From assembly GCF_900116645.1 (NCBI RefSeq), contig NZ_FPBO01000041.1, forward strand, positions 1 to 64,000: a DNA stretch of 64,000 nt, written 5' to 3'. Source of the DNA: Pseudoduganella namucuonensis. Its GTDB lineage: Bacteria > Pseudomonadota > Gammaproteobacteria > Burkholderiales > Burkholderiaceae_D. The notes under the pieces are model-generated. The model saw only the letters and a list, made by a program, of their open reading frames with translations. It had not been told where the DNA came from and ran no database searches. Shown piece after piece: positions 1 through 7,533 of this stretch (position 1 is the stretch's first letter; every line of letters begins with the position of its first letter). A program made the translations under genes and the position numbers.

Positions 1-255
1 GCCGGTTAGGGGATTGAACGTTTTGCGGCACGCCCGACACCGGTAGCGTGGAAGCCCGTGAGCCTGGCCATGTCGGTATAGCTCGGCCCCTCCACAATGA
101 GGACAGCTCGTGCACGTGGTGGCGAGCATATCCCGGATCTCCCCAGCTTCAGCTCCCTTGCTCCATTCATTCAGCATTTCACGAATGACGCCCCGCTGCT
201 CCGGTGACAGCTCAATTAATTGTGCCGCTAGCGCACTGAACTCACTCTTCTTCAT
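1..255 (-). CDS. IS1595-type transposase, N-terminal part (cut by window edge)
   Basis: The frame runs leftward and leaves the window, so only the first 85 codons are visible. Cysteines 51/54 and 73/76 form a C-x2-C...C-x2-C zinc ribbon followed by RKTFNPLTG, the arrangement seen at the start of IS1595-superfamily transposases. The DDE-type catalytic core would lie outside the window. ATG at 255 is preceded by a GGGAGG ribosome site. The DNA is less GC-rich than its neighbours, fitting an acquired element. The IS ends could not be placed, and whether the element is intact cannot be judged. Confidence 0.7.
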   Translation of the reverse strand, partial: MKKSEFSALAAQLIELSPEQRGVIREMLNEWSKGAEAGEIRDMLATTCTSCPHCGGAELYRHGQAHGLPRYRCRACRKTFNPLTG

Positions 256-360
256 CGCCGCCTCCCATGTCTGCAAGTACTTGTCAGACCTGAGTTTGGG
301 CGGGCAGTTCCACACCTAGCCGCGACATAGCCTTTTTTTTCGCCGAAAGCCCCGAAAATA

Positions 361-412
361 GCCCAGGGCTATTTATATGATTCGTATACGTTTCGTATAA
401 ATAGCCCTGGGC
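361..412. repeat. 17-bp perfect inverted repeat followed by a T-run
   Basis: Arms 361-377 and 396-412 are perfect reverse complements, GCCCAGGGCTATTTATA and its complement. The 18-base centre contains the smaller palindrome CGTATACG (383-390). Six T residues follow at 415-420, so on the plus strand it resembles an intrinsic terminator. It lies between the transposase and the PEP-CTERM gene in otherwise empty sequence (256-517). It could be a terminator left from a lost gene, an IS-associated end, or a protein-binding palindrome. Confidence 0.6.
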
Positions 413-517
413 GCTTTTTTTGCTATCGCGGGCGGGCGCACGATTGGGATCGCCGTGAAACGCGGCGCGGGCGGGGTGCAAGAATATCAATTCGATAACG
501 CGATGGGAGGATTGGCG

Positions 518-1318
518 ATGCGCACCACTACAGTTGTTCGGGCCGCCGCGGGCGCGCTAGGCGCGCTCTGCCTGCTGGCCCCTCATGCGGCGCGGGCCGG
601 CATGTTCGACGCCGGCCTGCCGCCCGGCTGGTCCTGCGCCGGGGACTGCGGCACGCTCGGCCCGGACGGCGCCGTCACCGCCGCCCCGCTCGGCGGCGAG
701 CGCTACGCGTATATCACCACGCTGGACGGCGTCGCCGGCAACGTCCTGGCCGGCGTGGAGGACCAGGAACCGGGCTATTCGGGGACCACGCTGAGGTCGC
801 CGTCATTCAGCACCACCGCCACCGGCGGCCTGCTGGAATTCCACGTCAACTACGTCACCAGCGACGGCAGCAATTTCATGGACTACGCCTGGGTGCGGCT
901 GCTGGACGCCAGCGGCGCCCCTCCCGGGATGCTGTTCTCGGCCCGCACCCGCGGCGACGGCCCGACGGTTCCCGGCCTCGGCATGCCCGCGCCGCAGGCC
1001 GACATCGTCCCCTTCCCCACCCCGTTCTTCGGCGGCGCGCCGGTCTGGAGTCCGCTGGCCCTGTCGTCCGGCACTTGCTACGAGGCGGGCTGCGGCTACA
1101 CCGGCTGGCTGCACGTGGTCTACGCGATTCCCGGGGCGGGCGACTTCCGGCTGGAGTTCGGCGCCGTCAACTGGGTGGACAACGAGCACCACTCCGGCCT
1201 GGCCGTGGACAACGTGACGCTGGACGGCGTGACCCTGGCCGTGCCCGAGCCGTCGTCCTGGGCCATGCTGCTGGCCGGCTTGGGCGTCGTCGCCTCCGCG
1301 CTACGGCGCCGGGTCTAA
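518..1318 (+). CDS. PEP-CTERM sorting-domain protein
   Basis: A 266-residue exported protein of unknown function. Residues 1-27 form a signal peptide ending AARA. The C-terminus has the exosortase sorting signal: VPEPSSWAML, a hydrophobic stretch, then RRR. Such proteins are exported and processed by exosortase in exopolysaccharide-producing Gram-negative bacteria. The middle is glycine- and aromatic-rich with four cysteines and resembles the beta-sandwich NF038132-like PEP-CTERM proteins only in general character. An upstream in-frame ATG exists at 455, but 518 is chosen because GGGAGG sits 7 bases before it and the signal peptide begins there. The gene stands alone; no exosortase gene is in the window. 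Confidence 0.85.
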   Translation: MRTTTVVRAAAGALGALCLLAPHAARAGMFDAGLPPGWSCAGDCGTLGPDGAVTAAPLGGERYAYITTLDGVAGNVLAGVEDQEPGYSGTTLRSPSFSTTATGGLLEFHVNYVTSDGSNFMDYAWVRLLDASGAPPGMLFSARTRGDGPTVPGLGMPAPQADIVPFPTPFFGGAPVWSPLALSSGTCYEAGCGYTGWLHVVYAIPGAGDFRLEFGAVNWVDNEHHSGLAVDNVTLDGVTLAVPEPSSWAMLLAGLGVVASALRRRV

Positions 1319-1385
1319 AAAAGCGCGCACCCTCGCCGCGCGCCGTGATATAGTTGCTCACTCAAGTATATTTCAAGGATTAGTC

Positions 1386-1847
1386 ATGGATGAATTAAAC
1401 AACCGGCACGGCGAGGCGGCGCTGGACTTTTGCCTGCGGCTGGCGCGGGCCCAGGCGGCGATGGTGCGGCGGCTGGACGCGGCGCTGGGCGGCCACTTCG
1501 GCGTGAGCTTCGGCGACTTCATGCTGCTGCTGCACCTGGCGCGGGCGCCTGGCGGGCGGCTGCGGCGCGTGGACCTGGCCGAGCGCCAGGGGCTGACCGC
1601 GTCCGGCGTCACGCGCACCCTGCTGCCGCTGGAGAAGACGGGCCTGGTGGGCCGCCAGCCGGACCCGCGCGACGCGCGCGTCGGCTACGCCGTCATCACG
1701 CCGGCCGGCCACACGCTGCTGGACAACGCGATGGTGACGGCGCGCGAGGTGAGCGCCGAGCTGCTGCAGCACGCGGCGCCCGGGCAGCTGGACGGGCTTG
1801 CCGCCGTGCTGGGCGCCGTGGCCGGGATGAATTTGACGAATTCGTAG
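1386..1847 (+). CDS. MarR-family winged-helix transcriptional regulator
   Basis: 153 residues, the usual MarR length. A helical N-terminus is followed by the winged helix around residues 55-100: VDLAERQGLTASGVTRTLLPLE as recognition region, then the wing PDPRDARVGYAVITPAG. The C-terminal helix would form the dimer. MarR proteins are local repressors relieved by small ligands. The short upstream gap (1319-1385) is AT-rich just before the start and is the likely promoter and operator. No obvious partner gene is adjacent: the next gene is convergent. The regulated function is unknown. Confidence 0.85.
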   Translation: MDELNNRHGEAALDFCLRLARAQAAMVRRLDAALGGHFGVSFGDFMLLLHLARAPGGRLRRVDLAERQGLTASGVTRTLLPLEKTGLVGRQPDPRDARVGYAVITPAGHTLLDNAMVTAREVSAELLQHAAPGQLDGLAAVLGAVAGMNLTNS

Positions 1848-1915
1848 GGCGGACTCGCAGTCCGCCGGATGCATGCCGGCCCGCTCGCATCCGGCGGCCT
1901 ATGAGGCCGCCCTAC
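1844..1915. repeat. Nested inverted-repeat element (GTAGGGCGG...CCGCCCTAC)
   Basis: The outer arms GTAGGGCGG (1844-1852) and CCGCCCTAC (1907-1915) are perfect complements. Inner arms CCGCCGGATGC (1862-1872) and GCATCCGGCGG (1887-1897) are also perfect. It begins on the stop codon of the MarR gene and ends 10 bases before the stop of the convergent permease gene, so it probably works as a bidirectional transcription stop. The layout is that of a dispersed extragenic palindrome. Confidence 0.7.
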
Positions 1916-1925
1916 GCAAATCCCC

Positions 1926-2849
1926 TCAATCCGCCCTGAAGCTCTGCCCCAGCGACAGCGGCTTGTTGAGCAGGATGGTCTTGGGGTCGCGGCAGATGTA
2001 GACCAGCACCGCGATGGTGGCCAGGTAGGGCAGCATGGACAGGAACTCGGACGGCACCGCCAGCCCGAAACCCTGTCCATGGAACTGCAGCACCGTCACG
2101 CCGCCGAACAGGTAGGAGCCCAGCACCACGCCGCGCGGCTTCCACGTGGCGAACACCACCAGCGCCAGCGCGATCCAGCCGCGCCCCGCCGTCATGCCTT
2201 CGACCCACATCGGCGTCAGCGCCATCGACATGTAGGCGCCGGCCAGGCCGGCCATGGCGCCGCCGAACATCACCGCGCCGTAGCGCAGCGCGATCACGTG
2301 GAAGCCGATCGCGTGCGCGCTGTGCGGCGACTCGCCCACCGCCCGCACCAGCAGGCCCAGACGGGTGCGCGCCAGCATCCAGCCCACCGCCACCGTCAGC
2401 AGCAGCGAGGCGTAGACCATGGCGTCGAAGCGGAACAGCAGCGGCCCCACGAACGGCAGGTCCGACAGCACCGGAAAGGCCAGCTTTCGCAGCGGCGCCA
2501 CGGTCTGCCCCACCAGGCCGCGCCCGATGAAGGCGGACAGGCCGACGCCGAACAGCGTCAGCGCCAGGCCGGTGGCCACCTGGTTGGTCTGCAGGGTCAG
2601 CACCAGGAAGGCGAACAGCAGCGCCATCAAGGCGCCGGCGCCCATGGCGGCGAGCAGGCCCAGGCCGCCGTTGCCGCTGGCCAGCGTGACGGAAAAGCCC
2701 ATCACGGCGCCCACCAGCATCATGCCCTCCAGGCCCAGATTGAGCACGCCGGCGCGCTCGGCCACCAGTTCGCCGGTGGCGGCCAGCACCAGCGGCGTGG
2801 CCGCGCCGGCGGTGCTGGCGAGGAAGGCGATCAACAGTTCGGGATTCAT
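1926..2849 (-). CDS. BMP-type nucleoside/purine ABC transporter permease 2
   Basis: 307 residues, with many hydrophobic segments and the motif LNLGLEGMMLVGAVMGF near residues 38-55. This is characteristic of the second permease of BMP-family (NupQ/YufQ-like) transporters. ATG at 2849 overlaps the stop of the upstream permease gene by 4 bases (ATGA), so the two are translationally coupled. It would form the inner-membrane pore with the 2846-3937 product, driven by the ATPase at 3924-5492 and fed by the binding protein at 7534-8616. Substrate by family: nucleosides or purines; the exact ligand cannot be read from sequence. Confidence 0.88.
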   Translation of the reverse strand: MNPELLIAFLASTAGAATPLVLAATGELVAERAGVLNLGLEGMMLVGAVMGFSVTLASGNGGLGLLAAMGAGALMALLFAFLVLTLQTNQVATGLALTLFGVGLSAFIGRGLVGQTVAPLRKLAFPVLSDLPFVGPLLFRFDAMVYASLLLTVAVGWMLARTRLGLLVRAVGESPHSAHAIGFHVIALRYGAVMFGGAMAGLAGAYMSMALTPMWVEGMTAGRGWIALALVVFATWKPRGVVLGSYLFGGVTVLQFHGQGFGLAVPSEFLSMLPYLATIAVLVYICRDPKTILLNKPLSLGQSFRAD

Positions 2850-3937
2850 GACGCGGCTCCTTGTGGCGGCACCGGCGTGGCGCGCACGCGCGGCTTGAAG
2901 CGGTAGTGGATGAACAGGTCCGCCGCCAGCAGGTAGAACAGCAGCAGGCCCTGGAACAGGCCGGTGATGGCGTTGGGCAGCTGCAGCTCGATCTGCGCGG
3001 TCTCGCCGCCGATGTAGAGCAGCGACATCAGCAGGGACGCCAGCAGCACGCCCAGCGGATGCAGCCGCCCCACGTAGGCGACGATGATGGCGGCGAAGCC
3101 GTAGCCGGGCGACACCGACGGCTGCAGCTGGCCGATCGGCCCCGCCACCTCGCCCAGGCCCGCCAGGCCGGCCAGCGCGCCGCTGATCAGGAAGGCAGCC
3201 CACACGTTGCGCCGCTCGCTGAAGCCGGCGTAGGCGGCCGCCATCGGCGCCATGCCGCTGACCCGCATGCGGTAGCCGGCGAAGGTGCGGCTGCAGAAGA
3301 ACCACGCGCCCGCCACCACCGCCAACGACAGGATGAAGGCGGCGTTCACGCGCAGGCCCTCCCACAGCAGCGGCAGCAGCGCCGCGTCGTGGAACATCTT
3401 CGATTGCGGGAAGTTGAAGCCGGCCGGGTCGCGCAGCGGGCCGTGCACCAGGTAGCTCAGGAACAGGTAGGCCACGTACACCAGCATCAGGCTGACCAGG
3501 ATCTCGCTGGTGTTGAAGCGGGTGCGCAACAGCGCGGGGATCGCGGCCCAGGCCATGCCGCCCAGCGCGCCGGCCAGCATCATCAGCGGCAGCAGCCAGG
3601 CCGCCTCCACGCCGTCGAAGCGCAGCGCCACCCAGCCCGCCGCGATGGCGCCCATGGTGAGCTGGCCGTCGGCGCCGATGTTGGCGACGTTGGCGCGGAA
3701 ACCCAGCGCCAGCCCCACGCCGCACAGGATCAGCGGCGTGGCCTTGAGCAGCAGTTCGCCCACGCCGTACAGCGTGGTGGCCGGGCTGATGAAGTAAACG
3801 TAAAACGCGTGCAGCGGCTTCTGCCCCAGGAACCAGAACAGCAGGGAACCGGTGAGCAGCATGGCCGCCGCCGCGATCAGGGGCGAGGCGAGCATCATCG
3901 CCCGCGACGGTTCGGGACGCGCTTCAAGCCGGAACAT
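2846..3937 (-). CDS. BMP-type nucleoside/purine ABC transporter permease 1
   Basis: 363 residues, a polytopic membrane protein of the NupP/YufP type. The segment FRANVANIGADGQLTMGAI (about residues 75-95) is the hallmark of this permease family. Start 3937 is preferred over an upstream ATG (3979) because AAGGAG lies 6 bases before it. It overlaps the ATPase gene by 14 bases and the next permease by 4, giving one tight operon ATPase-permease-permease transcribed leftward. It acts in the inner membrane as half of the translocation pore. Confidence 0.88.
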   Translation of the reverse strand: MFRLEARPEPSRAMMLASPLIAAAAMLLTGSLLFWFLGQKPLHAFYVYFISPATTLYGVGELLLKATPLILCGVGLALGFRANVANIGADGQLTMGAIAAGWVALRFDGVEAAWLLPLMMLAGALGGMAWAAIPALLRTRFNTSEILVSLMLVYVAYLFLSYLVHGPLRDPAGFNFPQSKMFHDAALLPLLWEGLRVNAAFILSLAVVAGAWFFCSRTFAGYRMRVSGMAPMAAAYAGFSERRNVWAAFLISGALAGLAGLGEVAGPIGQLQPSVSPGYGFAAIIVAYVGRLHPLGVLLASLLMSLLYIGGETAQIELQLPNAITGLFQGLLLFYLLAADLFIHYRFKPRVRATPVPPQGAAS

Positions 3938-5492
3938 GTTCAGCTCCTTGATGGTGGTTGGCGGCAGCGCCGGCGGCATGCTCGAAGTCTCCGCTCATCC
4001 ACACGCCGATCTGGTTGACGCTGGTGTCGGCCACGCGCACCGCGCGCGACAGGCGGCCTTTGGCCAGCACGGCGATCCGGTCGCACATCATGAACAGTTC
4101 CTCGATCTCCTCGGACAGCACCAGCACCGCCACGCCCTGGTCGCGCATGTCGATGATGGCCTGGCGTATCAGCATGGCGGCGCCGATGTCGACGCCCCAG
4201 GTGGGCTGGGCCAGCACCAGCACCTTCGGCGCCAGCGCGATCTCGCGGCCGACGATGAACTTTTGCAGGTTGCCGCCCGAGAGGCTGCTGGCGGCCGACT
4301 TCTCGCCGCCGCACTTGACGTTGAAGCGCGCGATGACGCCGCGCGCGAAGTCGCGTATCGGCCCGCGCTGGATCAGGCCCCGCTTCACCATGCCGGTGGC
4401 GCCGGCCGGCATGTAGCCGGTCAGCAGCGCGTTGTCGGCCAGCGACAGCTCGGGCACGGCGCCCCGCCCCAGGCGCTCCTCGGGCACGAAGCACATGCCC
4501 AGCTCGCGCCGCTGCGCGGGATTGAGCGTGCCGGCCGCCTGGCCCAGCAACTGCAAGGCCTGCGGCGTGGACAACGGCAGTTCGCCCGATATGGCCTTCA
4601 GCAGCTCCTGCTGGCCGTTGCCGGACACGCCGGCGATGCCGACGATCTCGCCGGCGCGCAGCTGCAGGCTGACGTCCTTGAGCACCGTGCCGAAGGGGTC
4701 GATGGTGGCCAGGTTCAGCTTGTCCACCGCCATGCGCACCTCGCCCGGCTCGCGCGGCGCCAGGCGGCACACCGGCAGGTCGCGCCCTATCATCAACTCC
4801 GCCAGCGAGTGCGCGGTCTCCTCGCGCGGCACGGCGGTGCCGGACACGCGGCCGCCGCGCAGCACGGTGGCCTTGTCGCACAGGGCCTGGATCTCGTCGA
4901 GCTTGTGGCTGATGTACAGGATGCTGCAACCCTCGGCCGCCAGCCGGCGCAGCGACTCGAACAGCTTGAGCACCGCGTCCGGCGTCAGCACCGAGGTCGG
5001 CTCGTCCATGATCAGCAGGCGCGGCGACTGCAGCAGGCAGCGCACGATCTCCACGCGCTGCCGCTCGCCCACCGACATGCTGTGCACCAGCCGCTCAGGG
5101 TCCAGCGGCAGCCCGTATTCCTCGGACACCTTGCGGATGCGCGGCGCCAGTTGCGCCGGCGAGGCCTTGTCGTCCAGCGCCAGCGCGATGTTCTCGGCCA
5201 CGGTGAGCGTGTCGAACAGCGCGAAGTGCTGGAACACCATGCCGATGCCCAGCTTGCGCGCGGCCGACGGCGACGCGATGCGCACCGGATCGCCCTCCCA
5301 CAGGATCTCGCCGGCGTCGGGATGGGTGACGCCGTAGATGATCTTCATCAGCGTGCTCTTGCCGGCGCCGTTCTCGCCCAGCACCGCGTGTATCTCGCCC
5401 GGCATCACGGTGAGGTCCACGCCGTCGTTGGCGACCACGGAGGGGTAGATTTTGGAAATGCCCTTGAGTTTCAGGCGCGGTTCGACGTTCAT
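3924..5492 (-). CDS. BMP-type nucleoside/purine ABC transporter ATP-binding protein (double cassette)
   Basis: 522 residues with two ABC cassettes, as in sugar/nucleoside importers. The first has Walker A GENGAGKST at 39-47, signature MSVGERQR and Walker B LLIMDEPTSVL. The second has a degenerate Walker A (GVSGNGQQE), signature LSGGNLQK and AQPTWGVDIGA; this degeneracy is normal for the family. Start 5492 is chosen because AAGGAG lies upstream; a TTG-type extension to 5525 would run into the operator palindrome. It is the first gene of the leftward operon and powers the two permeases. Confidence 0.9.
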   Translation of the reverse strand: MNVEPRLKLKGISKIYPSVVANDGVDLTVMPGEIHAVLGENGAGKSTLMKIIYGVTHPDAGEILWEGDPVRIASPSAARKLGIGMVFQHFALFDTLTVAENIALALDDKASPAQLAPRIRKVSEEYGLPLDPERLVHSMSVGERQRVEIVRCLLQSPRLLIMDEPTSVLTPDAVLKLFESLRRLAAEGCSILYISHKLDEIQALCDKATVLRGGRVSGTAVPREETAHSLAELMIGRDLPVCRLAPREPGEVRMAVDKLNLATIDPFGTVLKDVSLQLRAGEIVGIAGVSGNGQQELLKAISGELPLSTPQALQLLGQAAGTLNPAQRRELGMCFVPEERLGRGAVPELSLADNALLTGYMPAGATGMVKRGLIQRGPIRDFARGVIARFNVKCGGEKSAASSLSGGNLQKFIVGREIALAPKVLVLAQPTWGVDIGAAMLIRQAIIDMRDQGVAVLVLSEEIEELFMMCDRIAVLAKGRLSRAVRVADTSVNQIGVWMSGDFEHAAGAAANHHQGAEHVPA

Positions 5493-5515
5493 TTGGATGC
5501 GACTCCTTGCCACGG

Positions 5516-5525
5516 TTGTATACAA
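5516..5525. promoter_or_regulatory. Perfect palindrome TTGTATACAA, candidate GntR (FadR-type) operator
   Basis: A 10-bp perfect palindrome located 24 bases upstream of the ATPase start. It fits the GTxxAC core known for FCD-type GntR regulators, and the divergent neighbour encodes such a protein. It lies about 11-20 bases downstream of the -12 element of the sigma-54-like promoter (5536-5550), that is on the expected start site, so binding there should repress. Binding is inferred. Confidence 0.6.
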
Positions 5526-5535
5526 ACACCATCAC

Positions 5536-5550
5536 GCAATTTGTGTGCCC
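5536..5550 (-). promoter_or_regulatory. Sigma-54-like promoter for the purine/nucleoside ABC operon
   Basis: Read on the minus strand: GGGCAC-ACAAA-TTGC. The GG and GC elements are 12 bases apart, as in the -24/-12 consensus TGGCAC-N5-TTGC; only the first T differs. It points at the ATPase gene 44 bases away. A second sigma-54 match faces the other half of the transport system at 6549-6564, which strengthens the call. Confidence 0.55.
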
Positions 5551-5660
5551 GGGTTTCCAGCCCGGCGCGCGCCGGCCGCCGGAACAAGGCCTTCCCGCCT
5601 GCCCTTGTTTGGAGCGTCCCGCACCAGGAAGCGTCGCGCTTTCACCACGATTGAACATAA

Positions 5661-5704
5661 CTGTATACAAAATTGCGTTCAGTTGCGCATTATTTCGTAC
5701 ACAA
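5661..5704. promoter_or_regulatory. Two further GntR-type half-palindromic sites upstream of the GntR gene
   Basis: CTGTATACAA at 5661-5670 and TCGTACACAA at 5695-5704 resemble the perfect palindrome at 5516-5525 (TGTATACA core; GTACAC core). They are 34 bases apart and lie 53-96 bases before the GntR start codon. Autoregulation is the simplest reading. The flanking sequence is AT-rich, so a promoter for the GntR gene is expected here, but no convincing -35/-10 pair could be chosen. Confidence 0.45.
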
Positions 5705-5756
5705 TGTGAGCACGGTTTTTGCAAGTGTCTGTTTTCACCACAGGAGAACCAGCAGC

Positions 5757-6530
5757 ATGAGCAAGCAGCGTCCCGACCATCCCGCACCCGCCAGGCGCAA
5801 GCCCGCCGTCCGCCCATCTTCCGCCCCGGCGGCGGTGGCCGGCGCGCCCGCGAAGCGCGGCACCACGGCGGTCGACCTGCGCATCTACCGCGCCGTGTTC
5901 AATGCCGTCATGAGCCACCGCCTGCCGCCCGGCACCCACCTGGGCGAGGCGGACTTCTGCGAGCTGTACCAGGTCAGCCGCACCACCGTGCGCAAGGCCC
6001 TGCAGCGGCTCGCGCACGACCACATCATCGAACTGCGCCCCAACCGCGGCGCGGTGATCGCCTCCCCCACGCCGGACGAGGCGCGTGAAATCTTCGCCGC
6101 GCGCCGCGCCATCGAACGCGAGATCGTGCCGCTGGCCATCGCCAACGCCACGCCCGCGTCGCTGCAGCGCATCCACGCGGCGATGGCCGAGGAAAACGCG
6201 GCGCGCCAGAGCGGCGACCGCGCCAACTGGATACGCCTGGGCGGCGAGTTCCACCTGCTGCTGGCCGAGCTGGCCGGCAACCGCGTGCTGCAGCGCTTCA
6301 TGGCCGAACTGGTGTCGCGCTGCTCGCTCATCATCGCCCTGTACGAAAGCCCCGGCGCCCACATGTGCGGCAACGACGAACACGCGCGCCTGGTCACGCT
6401 GATCGAGGAAGGCGAGACCGTGGAGGCGGTCGCCCTGATCGAACACCATTTGCTGGAAATCGAATCGCGCCTGCGCCTGCGCGAGACAAGAAGAAAAGTG
6501 AAACTGGCCGAGGTGCTGGACGTGGCCTGA
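5757..6530 (+). CDS. GntR-family regulator (FCD ligand-binding domain)
   Basis: 257 residues. A basic, proline/alanine-rich N-terminal tail of about 40 residues precedes a winged HTH (LGEADFCELYQVSRTTVRKA, about residues 62-81). The all-helical FCD domain follows. FCD regulators typically respond to small organic acids or catabolic intermediates. ATG 5757 is preceded by AGGAG. It sits between the two halves of the BMP-type uptake system, beside TGTATACA palindromes, so it very probably controls that system. Ligand unknown; a purine breakdown product would fit. Confidence 0.88.
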   Translation: MSKQRPDHPAPARRKPAVRPSSAPAAVAGAPAKRGTTAVDLRIYRAVFNAVMSHRLPPGTHLGEADFCELYQVSRTTVRKALQRLAHDHIIELRPNRGAVIASPTPDEAREIFAARRAIEREIVPLAIANATPASLQRIHAAMAEENAARQSGDRANWIRLGGEFHLLLAELAGNRVLQRFMAELVSRCSLIIALYESPGAHMCGNDEHARLVTLIEEGETVEAVALIEHHLLEIESRLRLRETRRKVKLAEVLDVA

Positions 6531-6548
6531 GTGCGGGTGCGAAGAACC

Positions 6549-6564
6549 TGGCACTGTCCTTGCT
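6549..6564 (+). promoter_or_regulatory. Sigma-54 promoter for the tsx-like/BMP genes
   Basis: TGGCAC-TGTCC-TTGCT matches the -24/-12 consensus at all key positions, with GG (6550-6551) and GC (6562-6563) exactly 12 bases apart. It lies 76 bases before the ATG of the outer-membrane channel gene, on the correct strand. Sigma-54 control would tie this uptake system to nitrogen status or a dedicated activator. No activator gene is in the window. Confidence 0.65.
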
Positions 6565-6577
6565 AAAGCCGTCTTGC

Positions 6578-6607
6578 AGTAAGCGCGATTGAAGTAAGCG
6601 CGATCAA
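6578..6607 (+). repeat. Tandem 15-bp repeat in the leader of the tsx-like gene
   Basis: AGTAAGCGCGATTGA (6578-6592) is followed directly by AGTAAGCGCGATCAA (6593-6607), with 13 of 15 bases identical. The repeats begin about 15 bases after the -12 element of the sigma-54 promoter, so they fall in the 5' untranslated region. They could be a duplicated binding site or an RNA element. Confidence 0.6.
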
Positions 6608-6639
6608 ACCACCACCCATCCAACCTGGAGTTGAAAAAC

Positions 6640-7497
6640 ATGTTCAAGCAGACCCTCGCCCGCGGCGCAGCCCTCGCCCTACTCGCCACCGCCGCCTGCG
6701 GCGCGCAAGCCGCCGACTGGAGCGACACGTCGATCGGCTACCGCTACGGCACCAAGTTCGCCGAGCCATTCAACCCCGTGGACATCAAGAAGAACATCTT
6801 CAACCTCACCCATGCCAGCGGCTACAAGTACGGCAGCAACTTCTTCAACGCGGACATGCTCTTCTCCGACAAGAACGATCCCTCCAGCGCTGGCGCCAGC
6901 AGCGGCGCGCACGAGGTCTATGTGCTGTACCGCCACACGCTGGACCTGGGCAAGGTGAGCGGCAAGGACATCAAGTTCGCCGGCGTGCGCGGCGTGGGCC
7001 TGACCGCCGGCTTCGACATGAACACCAAGACCGACGCCGGCTACAACTCCAAGAAGCGCATGCTGGTCGTCGGTCCCACGCTGATGGTGGACGTGCCGGG
7101 CTTCCTGAACGTGAGCCTGCTGGCCCTGTGGGAAAGCAACGCGCCGTACAACACCTTCTCCAACACCCGCACGCCGCGCTACGACTACGACGTGCATCCG
7201 ATGCTGAACGCGGCGTGGGCCATTCCGTTCAACGCCGGCATCCCGCTGTCGTTCGAGGGTTTCGCCAACTTCATCGCCAGCAAGGGCAAGAACGAATTCG
7301 GCGGCGACACCGCCCGCGAGACCAATATCGACATGCAGATCATGTACGACATGAGCGGCATGGTGGGGGCCGGCAAGAACACCTTCAAGGTCGGCGTCGA
7401 GTACCAGTACTGGAAGAACAAATTCGGCAACAGCGACAAGGGCAACCCGGGCGCCACCGCGAAGACGCCGATGATACGCGCCGAATACCATTTCTAA
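6640..7497 (+). CDS. Tsx-like nucleoside-specific outer-membrane channel
   Basis: 285 residues. The signal peptide ends CGAQAA (about residue 23), then DWSDTSIGYRYGTKFAEPFN, the start of the mature barrel in Tsx/OmpK-type proteins. Alternating strands rich in aromatic residues follow, with a terminal phenylalanine (AEYHF) as required for barrel assembly. ATG 6640 has GGAG 9 bases upstream; the in-frame TTG at 6631 is too close to that site. Tsx channels admit nucleosides through the outer membrane, matching the BMP binding protein gene 36 bases downstream. The pair forms the outer-membrane and periplasmic half of the uptake system. Confidence 0.82.
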   Translation: MFKQTLARGAALALLATAACGAQAADWSDTSIGYRYGTKFAEPFNPVDIKKNIFNLTHASGYKYGSNFFNADMLFSDKNDPSSAGASSGAHEVYVLYRHTLDLGKVSGKDIKFAGVRGVGLTAGFDMNTKTDAGYNSKKRMLVVGPTLMVDVPGFLNVSLLALWESNAPYNTFSNTRTPRYDYDVHPMLNAAWAIPFNAGIPLSFEGFANFIASKGKNEFGGDTARETNIDMQIMYDMSGMVGAGKNTFKVGVEYQYWKNKFGNSDKGNPGATAKTPMIRAEYHF

Positions 7498-7533
7498 GCA
7501 TATCCGCTGACCACACCTGAGAGGACGAACACA

